From Saprospiraceae bacterium (GTDB taxonomy: Bacteria > Bacteroidota > Bacteroidia > Chitinophagales > Saprospiraceae), in assembly GCA_020436935.1 (NCBI GenBank), contig JAGQWX010000049.1, forward strand, positions 1-38,954: DNA of 38,954 bases, in the 5' to 3' direction. The notes beneath the pieces were generated by a model. It did not search any database and had not been told where the DNA came from. It was given only the letters and a program-made list of their open reading frames with translations. The stretch's first letter is position 1, and the number at the start of each line of letters is the position of its first letter. Positions 1 to 8,932 of the stretch are shown piece by piece. The position numbers and the translations under genes were made by a program.

Positions 1-75
1 CATTTGGCTAATGGTTCCCGTTGGCCGGCCCATTGAGGACTTCCACCTCTTAGGTTTTGAACATGCATGGCACAC
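1..75 (-). mobile_element. 5' end of a class C group II intron (cut by window edge)
   Basis: Read on the minus strand from position 75, the sequence begins GTGTGCCATGCATG, fitting the GUGYG 5' consensus of group II introns. It continues with a small stem GAGG-tggaagt-CCTC (36-50) and then a CATTAGCC stretch. The order and spacing resemble domain I of the class C intron from Oceanobacillus iheyensis, which starts GUGUGCC..GCAUG, has a GGG-ugagagu-CCC stem and then GUUAGCC; this comparison is from memory. Class C introns typically insert just downstream of intrinsic terminators, and here the intron would start two bases past the U-tract of the ftsZ terminator. The ribozyme core, any reverse transcriptase ORF and the 3' end lie outside the window, so completeness is unknown. 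Confidence 0.7.
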
Positions 76-76
76 A

Positions 77-107
77 TAAAAAAAGCCCCGGTTGACAGAC
101 CGAGGCT
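77..107 (-). terminator. Intrinsic terminator of the ftsZ end of the dcw cluster
   Basis: On the minus strand AGCCTCGGT (107-99) pairs with ACCGGGGCT (92-84) around a six-base loop. The stem is nine base pairs with one U-G wobble, and a run of seven T (84-78) follows directly. It lies about 140 bp past the ftsZ stop and faces the same way, so it most likely ends the division-gene transcript. The complementary strand has a C-A mismatch in the stem, which supports minus-strand use. Confidence 0.85.
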
Positions 108-247
108 CCAATAAACCAATCTCAATCTTATTAGATGAGAATATAAATAAATAGACGAAAGCAAATTAAAAAGGCTGCCGCTCTGATGATCACAGCAAAA
201 AATTGATTCAGTTATGAACAACAGCCGTTGCTCTTTCGCCCTTAAGG

Positions 248-1678
248 CTAATCTGCGTCTTCGTAAATGAAAGAATTGCCCGTTTGTACTACTGTACCTT
301 CTTCATCGACATAAATACTGGTGCTGGTTCTCCCAACAGGTATTTTGATCTTGTCTTCGTCGAGCTTAGTACCTCTTCTGAGGTAAGCTGGTACTTTTTC
401 TGCGTTTTCCAGTGCTTCCGGATTATCGAGAGGCACTGTCGTGCTGCTTCTGAGATATTGCAATCTGGCTGTTTCTGCCTCAATGTATTTCTCCTTGTCC
501 TGTGATTCCTTTTTGGCAACAAATGGATCTGTATGGTAAGGATTTTTCCTGCTCATGGCTTCGGCGCTCTCTCTGATGTCTTCATCATCGAAATCAAAGG
601 TACGTGCGTGTGCACTTGCATTGTCATTGATGGTGAATGTATTCATTTCTGCAACATCCTCAAAATCATCGGACAGAGGCACCTTGATTTCCTTTGGCTC
701 CTCCTTGAATTCTTTTTTTGCGCCTGCTGCAAAACCTGTAGCAATCAAGGTGATGCTCAACTTGTCACCCAAGCTTTCGTCGATGCAGTTACCCCAGATC
801 AGGTCGGTACCATATCCGGCTTCTTCCTGAACATAGTCCATGATTTCACCAATCTCATCCATAGATACTTCCTTAGCACCTGAAGTAATGTTGAGCAAAA
901 TGTGTTTGGCTCCCCTGATGTCGTTGTCTTCGAGTAAAGGTGAATTGAGCGCCATGCTGATCGCCTTTCTTGCTCTGTCTTCTCCTTCAGAAATACCAAT
1001 ACCCATCAGCGCAACGCCACTGTCTCGCATCACAAAGTTGACATCTTCAAAATCCACGTTGACATATCCGGGTACAGTGATGATTTCTGCTATAGCTTTT
1101 GCCGCAGTATTCAATACATCGTCTGCATTGGAGAATGCAACTGAAAGCTGAAGGTCTCCATGGATTTCTCTGATCTTATCGTTGGAAATCACAAGGATGG
1201 CATCGACATTCTTTTTCAGATTTTCCAATCCTTCCAATGCATGTCTCTTCCTTCTTGCTCCTTCAAAGTTGAATGGCAAAGTCACAATGGCCACTGTCAA
1301 AATGCCCATTTCTTTTGAAGCTTTGGCAATGATTGGTGCTGCTCCGGTACCGGTGCCACCACCCATTCCTGCAGTGATGAAGAGCATTTTTGTGCCATCA
1401 TGCAAAAAAGAACGGACCTCGTCTATGGACTCAATACAAGCCTCTTTGCCTGTCTCCGGCTTCGATCCTGCTCCTCTTCCTTCTGTCAAAGATGGACCAA
1501 GCGGGATTTTGATTGGAACAGGGTGATTCTCGAGCGCCTGATTGTCTGTATTACAAATACCAAAATCTACGCCAACAATCCCCTGCTTGAACATGTGTGC
1601 AACTGCATTGCCGCCGCCACCGCCGACTCCCAACACTTTGATGATGGAGGTCTTATTTTTTTCTATATCGAATTTCAT
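248..1678 (-). CDS. ftsZ: Cell division protein FtsZ
   Basis: Tubulin-like GTPase that polymerises into the cytokinetic Z ring at midcell. The GTP-binding signature GMGGGTGTG is at residues 104-112, with the N-terminal GVGGGGGNAV loop at 17-26. The globular domain ends near residue 320 and is followed by an acidic, low-complexity linker. The peptide VPAYLRR (429-435) matches the conserved C-terminal peptide that binds FtsA in other bacteria, but a further 41 residues follow it, ending SFIYEDAD. At 476 residues it is longer than the roughly 380 of E. coli, because of the linker and this tail. It is the last gene of the cluster, 36 bp after ftsA, stops at TAG and is followed by an intrinsic terminator. 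No clear ribosome binding site precedes the ATG. Confidence 0.97.
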   Translation of the reverse strand: MKFDIEKNKTSIIKVLGVGGGGGNAVAHMFKQGIVGVDFGICNTDNQALENHPVPIKIPLGPSLTEGRGAGSKPETGKEACIESIDEVRSFLHDGTKMLFITAGMGGGTGTGAAPIIAKASKEMGILTVAIVTLPFNFEGARRKRHALEGLENLKKNVDAILVISNDKIREIHGDLQLSVAFSNADDVLNTAAKAIAEIITVPGYVNVDFEDVNFVMRDSGVALMGIGISEGEDRARKAISMALNSPLLEDNDIRGAKHILLNITSGAKEVSMDEIGEIMDYVQEEAGYGTDLIWGNCIDESLGDKLSITLIATGFAAGAKKEFKEEPKEIKVPLSDDFEDVAEMNTFTINDNASAHARTFDFDDEDIRESAEAMSRKNPYHTDPFVAKKESQDKEKYIEAETARLQYLRSSTTVPLDNPEALENAEKVPAYLRRGTKLDEDKIKIPVGRTSTSIYVDEEGTVVQTGNSFIYEDAD

Positions 1679-1714
1679 ATCTTAATCTATTTAATCGTCA
1701 ATTAACAAATAAAT

Positions 1715-3157
1715 CTACAGTTCGTGATCAGGGGTTGGTTCGAAGAAATCTTTGGTGTAAGAGCTGATTTTTCGTACAAACTTCATGAATTTTTTCTCCA
1801 TGGTTGGTTTGTATTCATCCTCTTCATCATCCTCAGATTCCTGCTGCTTCGAGACTGAATTGGCCAAAGCAGTTGCCTTGTTGGCCAGGACCGGCATTTC
1901 AGGTTCTTTTTCTACCTGCTCAACACCGGTGATCATGTCAATGCTGTACTTGCTGTCTTGTTTGTTGTTGTCGATTGCATATTTGAGCAACCCCACTGCT
2001 GTCGCATACATGGGTGATGCCAATTCTTTGTTGTATCCGTGCGCCAGATGCTCGATAGGCTCTCCGATCCTTGCGTGCATGCCGGTACAGAACTGTGCCA
2101 GATGGTCGATGTTTTTCAACAAAGCACCTCCTCCTGTGAGTACCATTCCTGCCTGAAGCTTTCTTTCAAATCCTGACCTTTTGATTTCAAACATGATGTA
2201 GTCGAAGATTTCTTCAACTCTAGCCTGGATGATTTTTGAAAGATTCTTCTCACTGATCGCTTTAGGCTCTCTGCCTTTCAGACCTGGTATAATGATCTTG
2301 CGGTTGTCGATCAGTTCGTCAGACAATGCTGAACCAAACTTCACCTTCAGCTTCTCTGCCTGGTCTGCCAATACGGTACATCCTTCCTTGATGTCTTCGG
2401 TGATGATGTTGCCACCAAATGGTATGACCGCTGTATGTCGGATGATGCCATCCTTAAATATGGTGATGTCAGTGGTGCCTCCTCCTATGTCTATGAGGGC
2501 CACACCTGCTTCTTTTTCTTCTGCGCTGAGTACTGCACTCGCTGATGCAATAGGTTCCAGGGTCAGATCTGCGATTTCAAGGCCGCCCTTCTCGATACAT
2601 CTCATGATGTTTTTTGAAGCGGTGATCTGTCCGGTGATAATGTGGAAATTGCCTTCGAGACGGTATCCTGCCATACCGATCGGGTCTGCAATGTCTTTCT
2701 CGTCATCGACGGTAAACTCCTGTGGAATCACGTGCAGAATCTTATCGCCGGGGGGCAATGGAATTCTGTACATGTCTTTGATTAATCGTTCGATGTCGGT
2801 ATTGCTGATTTCAGAGTTATGGTCGACGCGGGTAATGCGACCAAGGTTGTGAAGGCTCTTGATGTGTTGGCCTGCAATTCCTACATGTACAATTTTAAAC
2901 TTGAAGCCTGCTCCTCTTTCGGCGATTTCAACTGCCTCTCTGATGGCTTTCACCGTTTTGTCAATATTGACTACTACGCCACGGTTGACTCCTTCAGACT
3001 TAACAGTCCCGAAAGAAATGACTTCCAATCTTCCAAATTCATCCAGGGTACCTGCTATCGCACAGATCTTGGTAGTCCCAATATCTATGGCAACAGAAAC
3101 ACTTCCCGGATCGAGGTGTTTGTTTGTCATCTGTGAAAAAATTTTGCTGTGATACAT
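1715..3157 (-). CDS. ftsA: Cell division protein FtsA
   Basis: Actin-fold ATPase that tethers FtsZ to the inner membrane and recruits later division proteins. The phosphate-binding loop VAIDIGTTKICAIAG lies at about residues 22-36, the second nucleotide motif is ALIDIGGGTTDI and the adenosine motif is MVLTGGGALLKNI. A long acidic linker (SEDDEEDEYKP) precedes a C-terminal segment, KFVRKISSYTKDFFEPTPD, which would suit the amphipathic membrane-targeting helix. The listed start gives 480 residues and lies 11 bp after ftsQ; ATG at codon 10 (MTNKHLD, 3130) is also plausible because the first nine residues add nothing recognisable. It stops at TAG, 36 bp before ftsZ, in the usual ftsQ-ftsA-ftsZ order. 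Confidence 0.96.
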   Translation of the reverse strand: MYHSKIFSQMTNKHLDPGSVSVAIDIGTTKICAIAGTLDEFGRLEVISFGTVKSEGVNRGVVVNIDKTVKAIREAVEIAERGAGFKFKIVHVGIAGQHIKSLHNLGRITRVDHNSEISNTDIERLIKDMYRIPLPPGDKILHVIPQEFTVDDEKDIADPIGMAGYRLEGNFHIITGQITASKNIMRCIEKGGLEIADLTLEPIASASAVLSAEEKEAGVALIDIGGGTTDITIFKDGIIRHTAVIPFGGNIITEDIKEGCTVLADQAEKLKVKFGSALSDELIDNRKIIIPGLKGREPKAISEKNLSKIIQARVEEIFDYIMFEIKRSGFERKLQAGMVLTGGGALLKNIDHLAQFCTGMHARIGEPIEHLAHGYNKELASPMYATAVGLLKYAIDNNKQDSKYSIDMITGVEQVEKEPEMPVLANKATALANSVSKQQESEDDEEDEYKPTMEKKFMKFVRKISSYTKDFFEPTPDHEL

Positions 3158-3168
3158 ATTATTAATTA

Positions 3169-3942
3169 TTATAATTCTCCAATAACCTGCCCTTTATACT
3201 TAAGATTGATACCCCGGTACTTTTGCCAGCCTACCATCGGTATACCGTCTTTGTACATGCTTTTGAGGTTGTCAAACTTTTCTGTAATATTCTCTGCACT
3301 GCCAATCTTGATCTCCTGCCTTCCAATTTTTGGAATGAGCAGCAAGTCTTTTTCCTGGTTGACATCGATTTGTTCGACCAATGCTTCGATGAAAGGATCA
3401 TTCATGATTTCCTTTGCTGCGAGATAAACTTCCCTCAGCGTTGACGGCTTTTCACTCAGTAGACTTTCTTTGTCATATATGCCTATGTAGCCTGTAGCGA
3501 GTGGCACTCTTACTGCAACTCCTTTCCTCGTGGCAATTTTATCTCCGTCTTCATCGATGTAATAGCTAAAGTTGGCATCATCCACTACTCTTACGATGGG
3601 TTGTCTTTGTACCAGCCACACCGTCAGCTTGTTTTTAGAATCCAGAAATACTTCGGCTTTTTTCACCCGGTCATCTTTTACCAAAAACTCCTCCAACTCC
3701 GCCAGGTTGATTTCAGTCACTTTTGCCTCCCGGACATCATATCCAAGAAGTTTTCTGAAACCATCTTCTATTTCTTTATCACTTATGAGGTTTTTATCGC
3801 CTTTGATCGGCTTGATAAAAACGACCAGATCTTTGACATTGGCATTGCTTTTATGATGCACCGACATGACGAGCAGCACGCCGATACCCAGGAGCGCAAC
3901 CGCCCAGAGTATCCTGTTTCTGATTTGTGTCCAGTTTTTCAT
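3169..3942 (-). CDS. ftsQ: Cell division protein FtsQ (POTRA domain)
   Basis: Bitopic membrane protein of the divisome core, which with FtsL and FtsB links early cytoplasmic division proteins to septal wall synthesis. The short charged N-terminus is followed by one transmembrane helix at about residues 12-28 (LWAVALLGIGVLLVMSV), then a POTRA-like domain beginning near residue 37 and the FtsQ beta domain. The C-terminal strands GINLKYKGQVIGEL are typical. The length of 257 residues is normal. Sequence conservation is low in this family, so the call rests on topology and on its place between murC (24 bp upstream) and ftsA (11 bp downstream). Confidence 0.88.
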   Translation of the reverse strand: MKNWTQIRNRILWAVALLGIGVLLVMSVHHKSNANVKDLVVFIKPIKGDKNLISDKEIEDGFRKLLGYDVREAKVTEINLAELEEFLVKDDRVKKAEVFLDSKNKLTVWLVQRQPIVRVVDDANFSYYIDEDGDKIATRKGVAVRVPLATGYIGIYDKESLLSEKPSTLREVYLAAKEIMNDPFIEALVEQIDVNQEKDLLLIPKIGRQEIKIGSAENITEKFDNLKSMYKDGIPMVGWQKYRGINLKYKGQVIGEL

Positions 3943-3966
3943 ATTAGCAATCTGCTTTTTTTATCA

Positions 3967-5358
3967 TCATTTATGTTCAGATCTTTCGATCATCAATTCA
4001 ATCAATTCTTTGTGTTTGGTATCGATGTCCCCCGCGCCGAGGGTCAGCAATACATCATAATTTTTATCACGAAGACCTGCAATCAATTCGTCTTTGTTCA
4101 GTACACTAACCCGCGATTTCATTCTTTGGGCCAGGGCCTCTGAAGTTACTCCTTCAATGGGCGCTTCTCTTGCCGGATAGATATCGAGCAGCACTACTTC
4201 TTCAAAGCCATCCAGGGCCTCAGCGAACTCAGTCATAAAATCCTTCGTCCTGCTGTAGAGGTGAGGTTGAAATATCGCCAGAATCTTTTTGCCTCTGTAT
4301 GCTTCTTTCACCGCAGCACAAATCGCCATGATTTCTTCCGGATGGTGTGCATAGTCATCGATCAGCGTCGTTTTCTCACTTTCATACAGTCGTTCAAATC
4401 TCCTTTTCACTCCTTTGAAAGTAGAGAGGGCATTTTCAATCTTTTCTACTTCTACACCCGCAAAGCTTGCAGCCATGGCAGCAGCAGTTGCGTTGCATAT
4501 GTTGTGAATGCCAGGCAGTGTAAACTGCAATCCTTTCCACGTTGAGCCATCAGCCATCACCAGATCAAAAACCGGTTTTCCTCCAGGCAGATAATCCTTG
4601 ACTTCGATTTTCACATCGCATGCTTCATCAGTTCCAAAGGAAATGATATCCACATTTTTCTGCAAAAGCTGCATTTGCTCCTCAGAAAAAAATTTCAGTG
4701 CCTTGTCTCTGACCAGCAACTTCCCTCCTTTCTGCATCCCCATGCCAAATTCAAAAAAAGCCTCCGTGAATGCTTCCTGAGATCCGTAGATATCCAGGTG
4801 GTCGGCATCCATGGCGTTGATGATGGCAATTTCCGGGTGCAGGTGATGGAATGAACGGTCAAACTCATCGGCCTCTACCACAAGCCAATCTGAATTACCC
4901 AGGAAGTAATTGGTCTCATAACCTGCCAATATTCCTCCCAGAAATGCAGAGATGTCCACGCCCGAAGCTTTGAGGCAGTGTGCTACCACCGAACTCGTTG
5001 TCGTTTTGCCGTGGGTGCCCGAAACTGCAATGCATCGCCCTTCTTCAGAAATCAAACCCAGCAGTTTTGCCCTCTTGACTACCGGCAAACCCCTCGACCT
5101 TAGATTTTGTAAAATGGCCAGGTTTTCAGGTACCGCAGGAGTATAAACCACCAGGTCAATGTCAGCAACAGCATGTGCAACATTGTCTTCGTATATTATG
5201 TCAATTCCTTCACCGACCAACTTTCTGGTCAATGCCGTCTCCGTCTTATCATAGCCGGAAACCTTCACCCCTTTCAGGTTGTAATACCTGGCAAGGGCAC
5301 TCATCCCTATTCCCCCAATGCCTACAAAATAGACATGCTCATACTTACTGGTACTCAT
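3967..5358 (-). CDS. murC: UDP-N-acetylmuramate--L-alanine ligase MurC
   Basis: ATP-dependent cytoplasmic ligase that adds L-alanine to UDP-N-acetylmuramate, the first amino acid of the peptidoglycan stem. The N-terminal Rossmann motif FVGIGGIGMSALA is at residues 11-23, the ATP-binding Mur-ligase motif GTHGKTT at 114-120, and DDYAHHPEEI marks the central/C-terminal catalytic region. The length of 463 residues is standard. Its start overlaps the murG stop by 4 bp (ATGA), so the two are probably translationally coupled. ftsQ follows after 24 bp. Confidence 0.97.
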   Translation of the reverse strand: MSTSKYEHVYFVGIGGIGMSALARYYNLKGVKVSGYDKTETALTRKLVGEGIDIIYEDNVAHAVADIDLVVYTPAVPENLAILQNLRSRGLPVVKRAKLLGLISEEGRCIAVSGTHGKTTTSSVVAHCLKASGVDISAFLGGILAGYETNYFLGNSDWLVVEADEFDRSFHHLHPEIAIINAMDADHLDIYGSQEAFTEAFFEFGMGMQKGGKLLVRDKALKFFSEEQMQLLQKNVDIISFGTDEACDVKIEVKDYLPGGKPVFDLVMADGSTWKGLQFTLPGIHNICNATAAAMAASFAGVEVEKIENALSTFKGVKRRFERLYESEKTTLIDDYAHHPEEIMAICAAVKEAYRGKKILAIFQPHLYSRTKDFMTEFAEALDGFEEVVLLDIYPAREAPIEGVTSEALAQRMKSRVSVLNKDELIAGLRDKNYDVLLTLGAGDIDTKHKELIELMIERSEHK

Positions 5359-6449
5359 TTTTCGAGTGCTTCCAGGATGTACTTTGCGATATCATCGGCA
5401 GCATTGGGTTTGCCGAGTTTTTTCATATGATCAGCCAGCACAGCGCATTTTTCCTCATCACCTGCCAGAGCCAGCATCTGAGGAACCAATTGCTCACCGG
5501 CATCTTTGTCTTTGATCAGCAGCGCAGCTCCGGCATTCACCAACGACATGGCGTTGTGTGTCTGATGGTCTTCTGCTACGTTGGGTGATGGGACCAAAAT
5601 TGCTGGTTTCCCCACCAAAGCCAATTCTGAAATGGTCAGCGCTCCAGCCCTCGCGACGATGATGTCTGCTGCTGCATAAGCGGCGGCCATATCTTCGATA
5701 AAGTCTTTGATGGCTACATGGTCGAGCCCTGCAATCGTTTCTTTTTTGAATTCCTCGATATAAAGTTTGCCTGCCTGCCAATAAAGGACTATATCCTTTA
5801 AGGCCGAAATCTGATCGGTTCCCCTCACCAGGGCTTCATTGATCGTTCTTGCTCCCAGGCTTCCCCCCATGATGAGGATGAGCTTTTTATCAGCGGGAAA
5901 TCCAAGCTTTTGCATGGCCTCTGCTTTAGAATATTTTCCTGAGCTGATGCCATTTCTGATGGGGTTTCCTGTGTAGACAATTTTCTCTCTATCGAAAAAC
6001 TTATCCATATTCGGATAGGCCACAAATATCTTTTTTGCATTTTTCGCCAACAGCTTGTTGGTCACTCCTGCATATGAATTCTGCTCCTGAATCATGGTAG
6101 GGACATTGAGCAGAGACGCTACCTTCAGTACCGGTCCGCTGGCATACCCTCCAACTCCTATGGCTACATCCGGCTTGAAAGACCTAACCAATTTCACTGC
6201 TTTGAGCAGGGATTTTGCAGCCTTAAACAAGGTCACTACGGTGTCCCAGCTGAACGATCTTCTGAACCCTTTGATGTCGAGTCCAATAATTTTATATCCT
6301 GCCTGAGGCACTTTGTCCATTTCTATTTTGCCATTCGCTCCTACAAAGAGTATGTCTATGTCATTGCGCAATTGTTTCAAAGCGTCTGCAATCGCAATTG
6401 CAGGAAATACATGGCCACCAGTGCCTCCGCCACTGATCATTACCCTCAT
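5355..6449 (-). CDS. murG: Undecaprenyl-diphospho-muramoylpentapeptide GlcNAc transferase MurG
   Basis: Membrane-associated GT-B glycosyltransferase that adds N-acetylglucosamine to lipid I to make lipid II. The first glycine-rich loop GGGTGGH is at residues 7-13, a second motif MGGSLGARTINEA lies mid-protein, and the UDP-GlcNAc site ARAGALTISELALVGKP with the AEDHQTHNA segment is near the C-terminus. The length of 364 residues is standard. It overlaps both ftsW upstream and murC downstream by 4 bp, so the three are almost certainly one translational unit. Confidence 0.97.
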   Translation of the reverse strand: MRVMISGGGTGGHVFPAIAIADALKQLRNDIDILFVGANGKIEMDKVPQAGYKIIGLDIKGFRRSFSWDTVVTLFKAAKSLLKAVKLVRSFKPDVAIGVGGYASGPVLKVASLLNVPTMIQEQNSYAGVTNKLLAKNAKKIFVAYPNMDKFFDREKIVYTGNPIRNGISSGKYSKAEAMQKLGFPADKKLILIMGGSLGARTINEALVRGTDQISALKDIVLYWQAGKLYIEEFKKETIAGLDHVAIKDFIEDMAAAYAAADIIVARAGALTISELALVGKPAILVPSPNVAEDHQTHNAMSLVNAGAALLIKDKDAGEQLVPQMLALAGDEEKCAVLADHMKKLGKPNAADDIAKYILEALEK

Positions 6450-7618
6450 GATACCACCTTTTTTTCTTGTGATACCATGCCCGATGCGGAGTAATCTTCA
6501 ACAAATCTGCTCACGCTAAGGATAATGCCAAATGACAAACATGTCAAAATCAAAGAGGTGCCTCCCATACTGATCAACGGCAATGTCAATCCGGTTGCAG
6601 GTACCAACTGTACTGAAACCGAGATATTTGCAAATGCGTTGATGACTATATCCAGACACAATCCCATGGCTAATATCGCACCAAAGGCTTTAGGACTTTT
6701 GGTGACCAGCTTTACGCACCTGATGAGCAACCAGAAATACATACCCAAAATGGCTAATCCTCCTATTAGGCCGTATTCCTCGCATATGATGGCATAAATA
6801 CAGTCAGAAAATGAAAACGGAAGGTAGTTTTTCTGCAGGCTCTTTCCGGGGCCAACACCAATCCACTCACCATTGGCTATAGCGATCTTGGCCTGTTGAA
6901 CCTGAAAAGTTTCATCGTTCATACTGACAAAATCAGTGATCCTGTGTATCCAGGTTTCAACCCTCACCACTTCAGGAAAGATGAAACCCAGCAATACGAC
7001 CACTGTACCGAACAATACCGCCAATAACAGCAGGTATAAAATATACTTCATGTGTATCCTCCCAATGAATAACATCAGCATACAAGTAATAAAAAGTAAG
7101 GCTGCTGTCGAAAGATTATTGGGTGCGATGATGATGGTTACCAGGATTACAGGTAGAAATATTGGCACCCATGCGTTTTTCAAATTTTTGATGACGTCCT
7201 GTTTGGTAGCTATTGTTCGCGCCAAATAAGTAATCAGCGCTATTTTAGCGAAGTCTGATGTCTGGAAGGTTTTGTCGATCCAGGGTATACTGATCCATCT
7301 TTTCGCTGAGTTGATTTCAACGCCAAAAAAGAAAGTATAGACCAGCAAAAGCACAGCACCCACCAACATGAATGGCGCCAGTTTTGCAAAAATGCGGTAA
7401 TCCATGCGGTACATGCCCCACATTACCCCTACCCCCAGCGCTATAAATACAATCTGCTGGATGAGGTAGAATTCGGTGTTACCACCGTGTTCTTTATAGG
7501 CTACACTACCGATGCTGCTGTACACTGCAAGTACAGACATCAATAAAAGAAGAGTGACGATCATCCATATGATCTTATCTCCTTTAAGCCCCTGATATAT
7601 TCTTATGACGTGCGTCAT
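6446..7618 (-). CDS. ftsW: Septal peptidoglycan glycosyltransferase FtsW (SEDS family)
   Basis: Polytopic SEDS protein that polymerises lipid II glycan strands at the septum together with its class B PBP partner, here probably the FtsI at 11804-13909. About ten hydrophobic segments are visible. The C-terminal region carries the SEDS signature ATGLTLPLISMGGTSL, and the periplasmic loop contains a YLPFSFSDCIYAIICEEYG segment typical of the family (FTDFIFAVIGEE-like). The length of 390 residues is standard. It overlaps murD upstream and murG downstream by 4 bp each. RodA is the main alternative within the family, but the dcw context favours FtsW. Confidence 0.95.
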   Translation of the reverse strand: MTHVIRIYQGLKGDKIIWMIVTLLLLMSVLAVYSSIGSVAYKEHGGNTEFYLIQQIVFIALGVGVMWGMYRMDYRIFAKLAPFMLVGAVLLLVYTFFFGVEINSAKRWISIPWIDKTFQTSDFAKIALITYLARTIATKQDVIKNLKNAWVPIFLPVILVTIIIAPNNLSTAALLFITCMLMLFIGRIHMKYILYLLLLAVLFGTVVVLLGFIFPEVVRVETWIHRITDFVSMNDETFQVQQAKIAIANGEWIGVGPGKSLQKNYLPFSFSDCIYAIICEEYGLIGGLAILGMYFWLLIRCVKLVTKSPKAFGAILAMGLCLDIVINAFANISVSVQLVPATGLTLPLISMGGTSLILTCLSFGIILSVSRFVEDYSASGMVSQEKKVVS

Positions 7619-8931
7619 CTTGTAGTTTTCTCTATCTTTTGTTTGTACTCCAGGACTTCGGCCTTAAACTGATCACCTCTGTCCATGTAGTTTTTAAATA
7701 AATCAAAGCTGGCGCATGCCGGAGAAAGCAAAACCGTGTTACCAGGTTGTGAACTTTCTCCGGCCATAGACACCGCAATTGAGACCTTAGTGGTTTCCAT
7801 AATGGTGGGTATAGTATCCACAAAGGATTGTTTCAATTTATCATTGTCAATGCCGAGGCATATCAATGTTTTTACTTTTTGTTTTGCAAGGGGTTTCAAT
7901 ACTTCATAATCATTGCCTTTGTCTGTGCCACCAGCTATCCAAATGATGTCTGTATCTATCGCATCAAGTGCATAAAACACCGAGTCTACATTGGTCGCTT
8001 TGCTGTCGTTGATGTATCTGACACCATTCACATCTGCAACCCATTCCAACCGGTGCGCCAGACTCTCAAAATCTGCCAGTCCAATGGCTATTTCTTCATC
8101 ATTCAATCCTGCGAGCCTGGCCATTTCTACGACCACCCGTGCATTGAATCTGTTGTGCTTTCCAATCAGGCGCATTTCAAAGTCCTCTCCATTCTTTTTC
8201 TTCACTCCACTTGCATAATCGCTACTCGTTATGGCAAGTTTTGAGGCTTTCACATTGGCTTGATCCAGAAAATTCAAAATCTCTTTGTCGTCCCCATTGT
8301 AGATGAAGAAGTCAGTTTCTTCCTGATTTCTGGTGATCCTGAATTTTGAAGCCACATATTTTTCCATTTTGTACTCATACCTGTCCAAATGATCAGGAGT
8401 GATGTTGAGAATGGTACTGATGTGTGGTTTGAAGGTGTCGATGTCATCCAGCTGAAAACTGCTGATTTCAAGAACCACAAATTCGGCTTGTTTTTCTGCC
8501 AGCAATCCGGCAAAGCTGTAGCCATAATTTCCCGCTATTTCAACATTTCTTCCGGCACTTTTAAGGACATGATAGAGTAAGGCGGAAGTCGTAGTTTTGC
8601 CATTGCTCCCTGTCACCGCAAGTATTTTGCTCTGACAATGCAATGCACCAAACTCTATTTCCGAGATCGTTTTGATGCCTTTTGACCTGATGGCCTTCAT
8701 CACCTCACTTTTATCCGGAATGCCCGGACTTTTGATGATGAGATCAGCCTCCAGAATGGTATCAAAATTGTGCCCTCCTTCTTCAAATCTTATATTGTGC
8801 CTTACCAAAACATCTTTATGTTCGGCTTTGAGTTGGCCACTGTCGCTCAAAAAACAATCGTAACCCAGTTTTTTTGCGAGCAGCGCCGCTCCTTTTCCAC
8901 TTTCTCCGCCCCCCAGAATGACCACCTTCAT
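7615..8931 (-). CDS. murD: UDP-N-acetylmuramoyl-L-alanine--D-glutamate ligase MurD
   Basis: Cytoplasmic ATP-dependent ligase adding D-glutamate to UDP-MurNAc-L-Ala. The N-terminal UDP-binding motif VILGGGESGKGAA is at residues 4-16, the P-loop GSNGKTT at 108-114, and YINDSKATNVDSV is the conserved MurD segment containing the carbamylated-lysine-region neighbours. The C-terminal LLSPACASFDLFKNYMDRGDQF is diagnostic for MurD. The length of 438 residues is standard. It starts 1 bp after the mraY stop and overlaps ftsW by 4 bp. Confidence 0.97.
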   Translation of the reverse strand: MKVVILGGGESGKGAALLAKKLGYDCFLSDSGQLKAEHKDVLVRHNIRFEEGGHNFDTILEADLIIKSPGIPDKSEVMKAIRSKGIKTISEIEFGALHCQSKILAVTGSNGKTTTSALLYHVLKSAGRNVEIAGNYGYSFAGLLAEKQAEFVVLEISSFQLDDIDTFKPHISTILNITPDHLDRYEYKMEKYVASKFRITRNQEETDFFIYNGDDKEILNFLDQANVKASKLAITSSDYASGVKKKNGEDFEMRLIGKHNRFNARVVVEMARLAGLNDEEIAIGLADFESLAHRLEWVADVNGVRYINDSKATNVDSVFYALDAIDTDIIWIAGGTDKGNDYEVLKPLAKQKVKTLICLGIDNDKLKQSFVDTIPTIMETTKVSIAVSMAGESSQPGNTVLLSPACASFDLFKNYMDRGDQFKAEVLEYKQKIEKTTR

Positions 8932-8932
8932 A

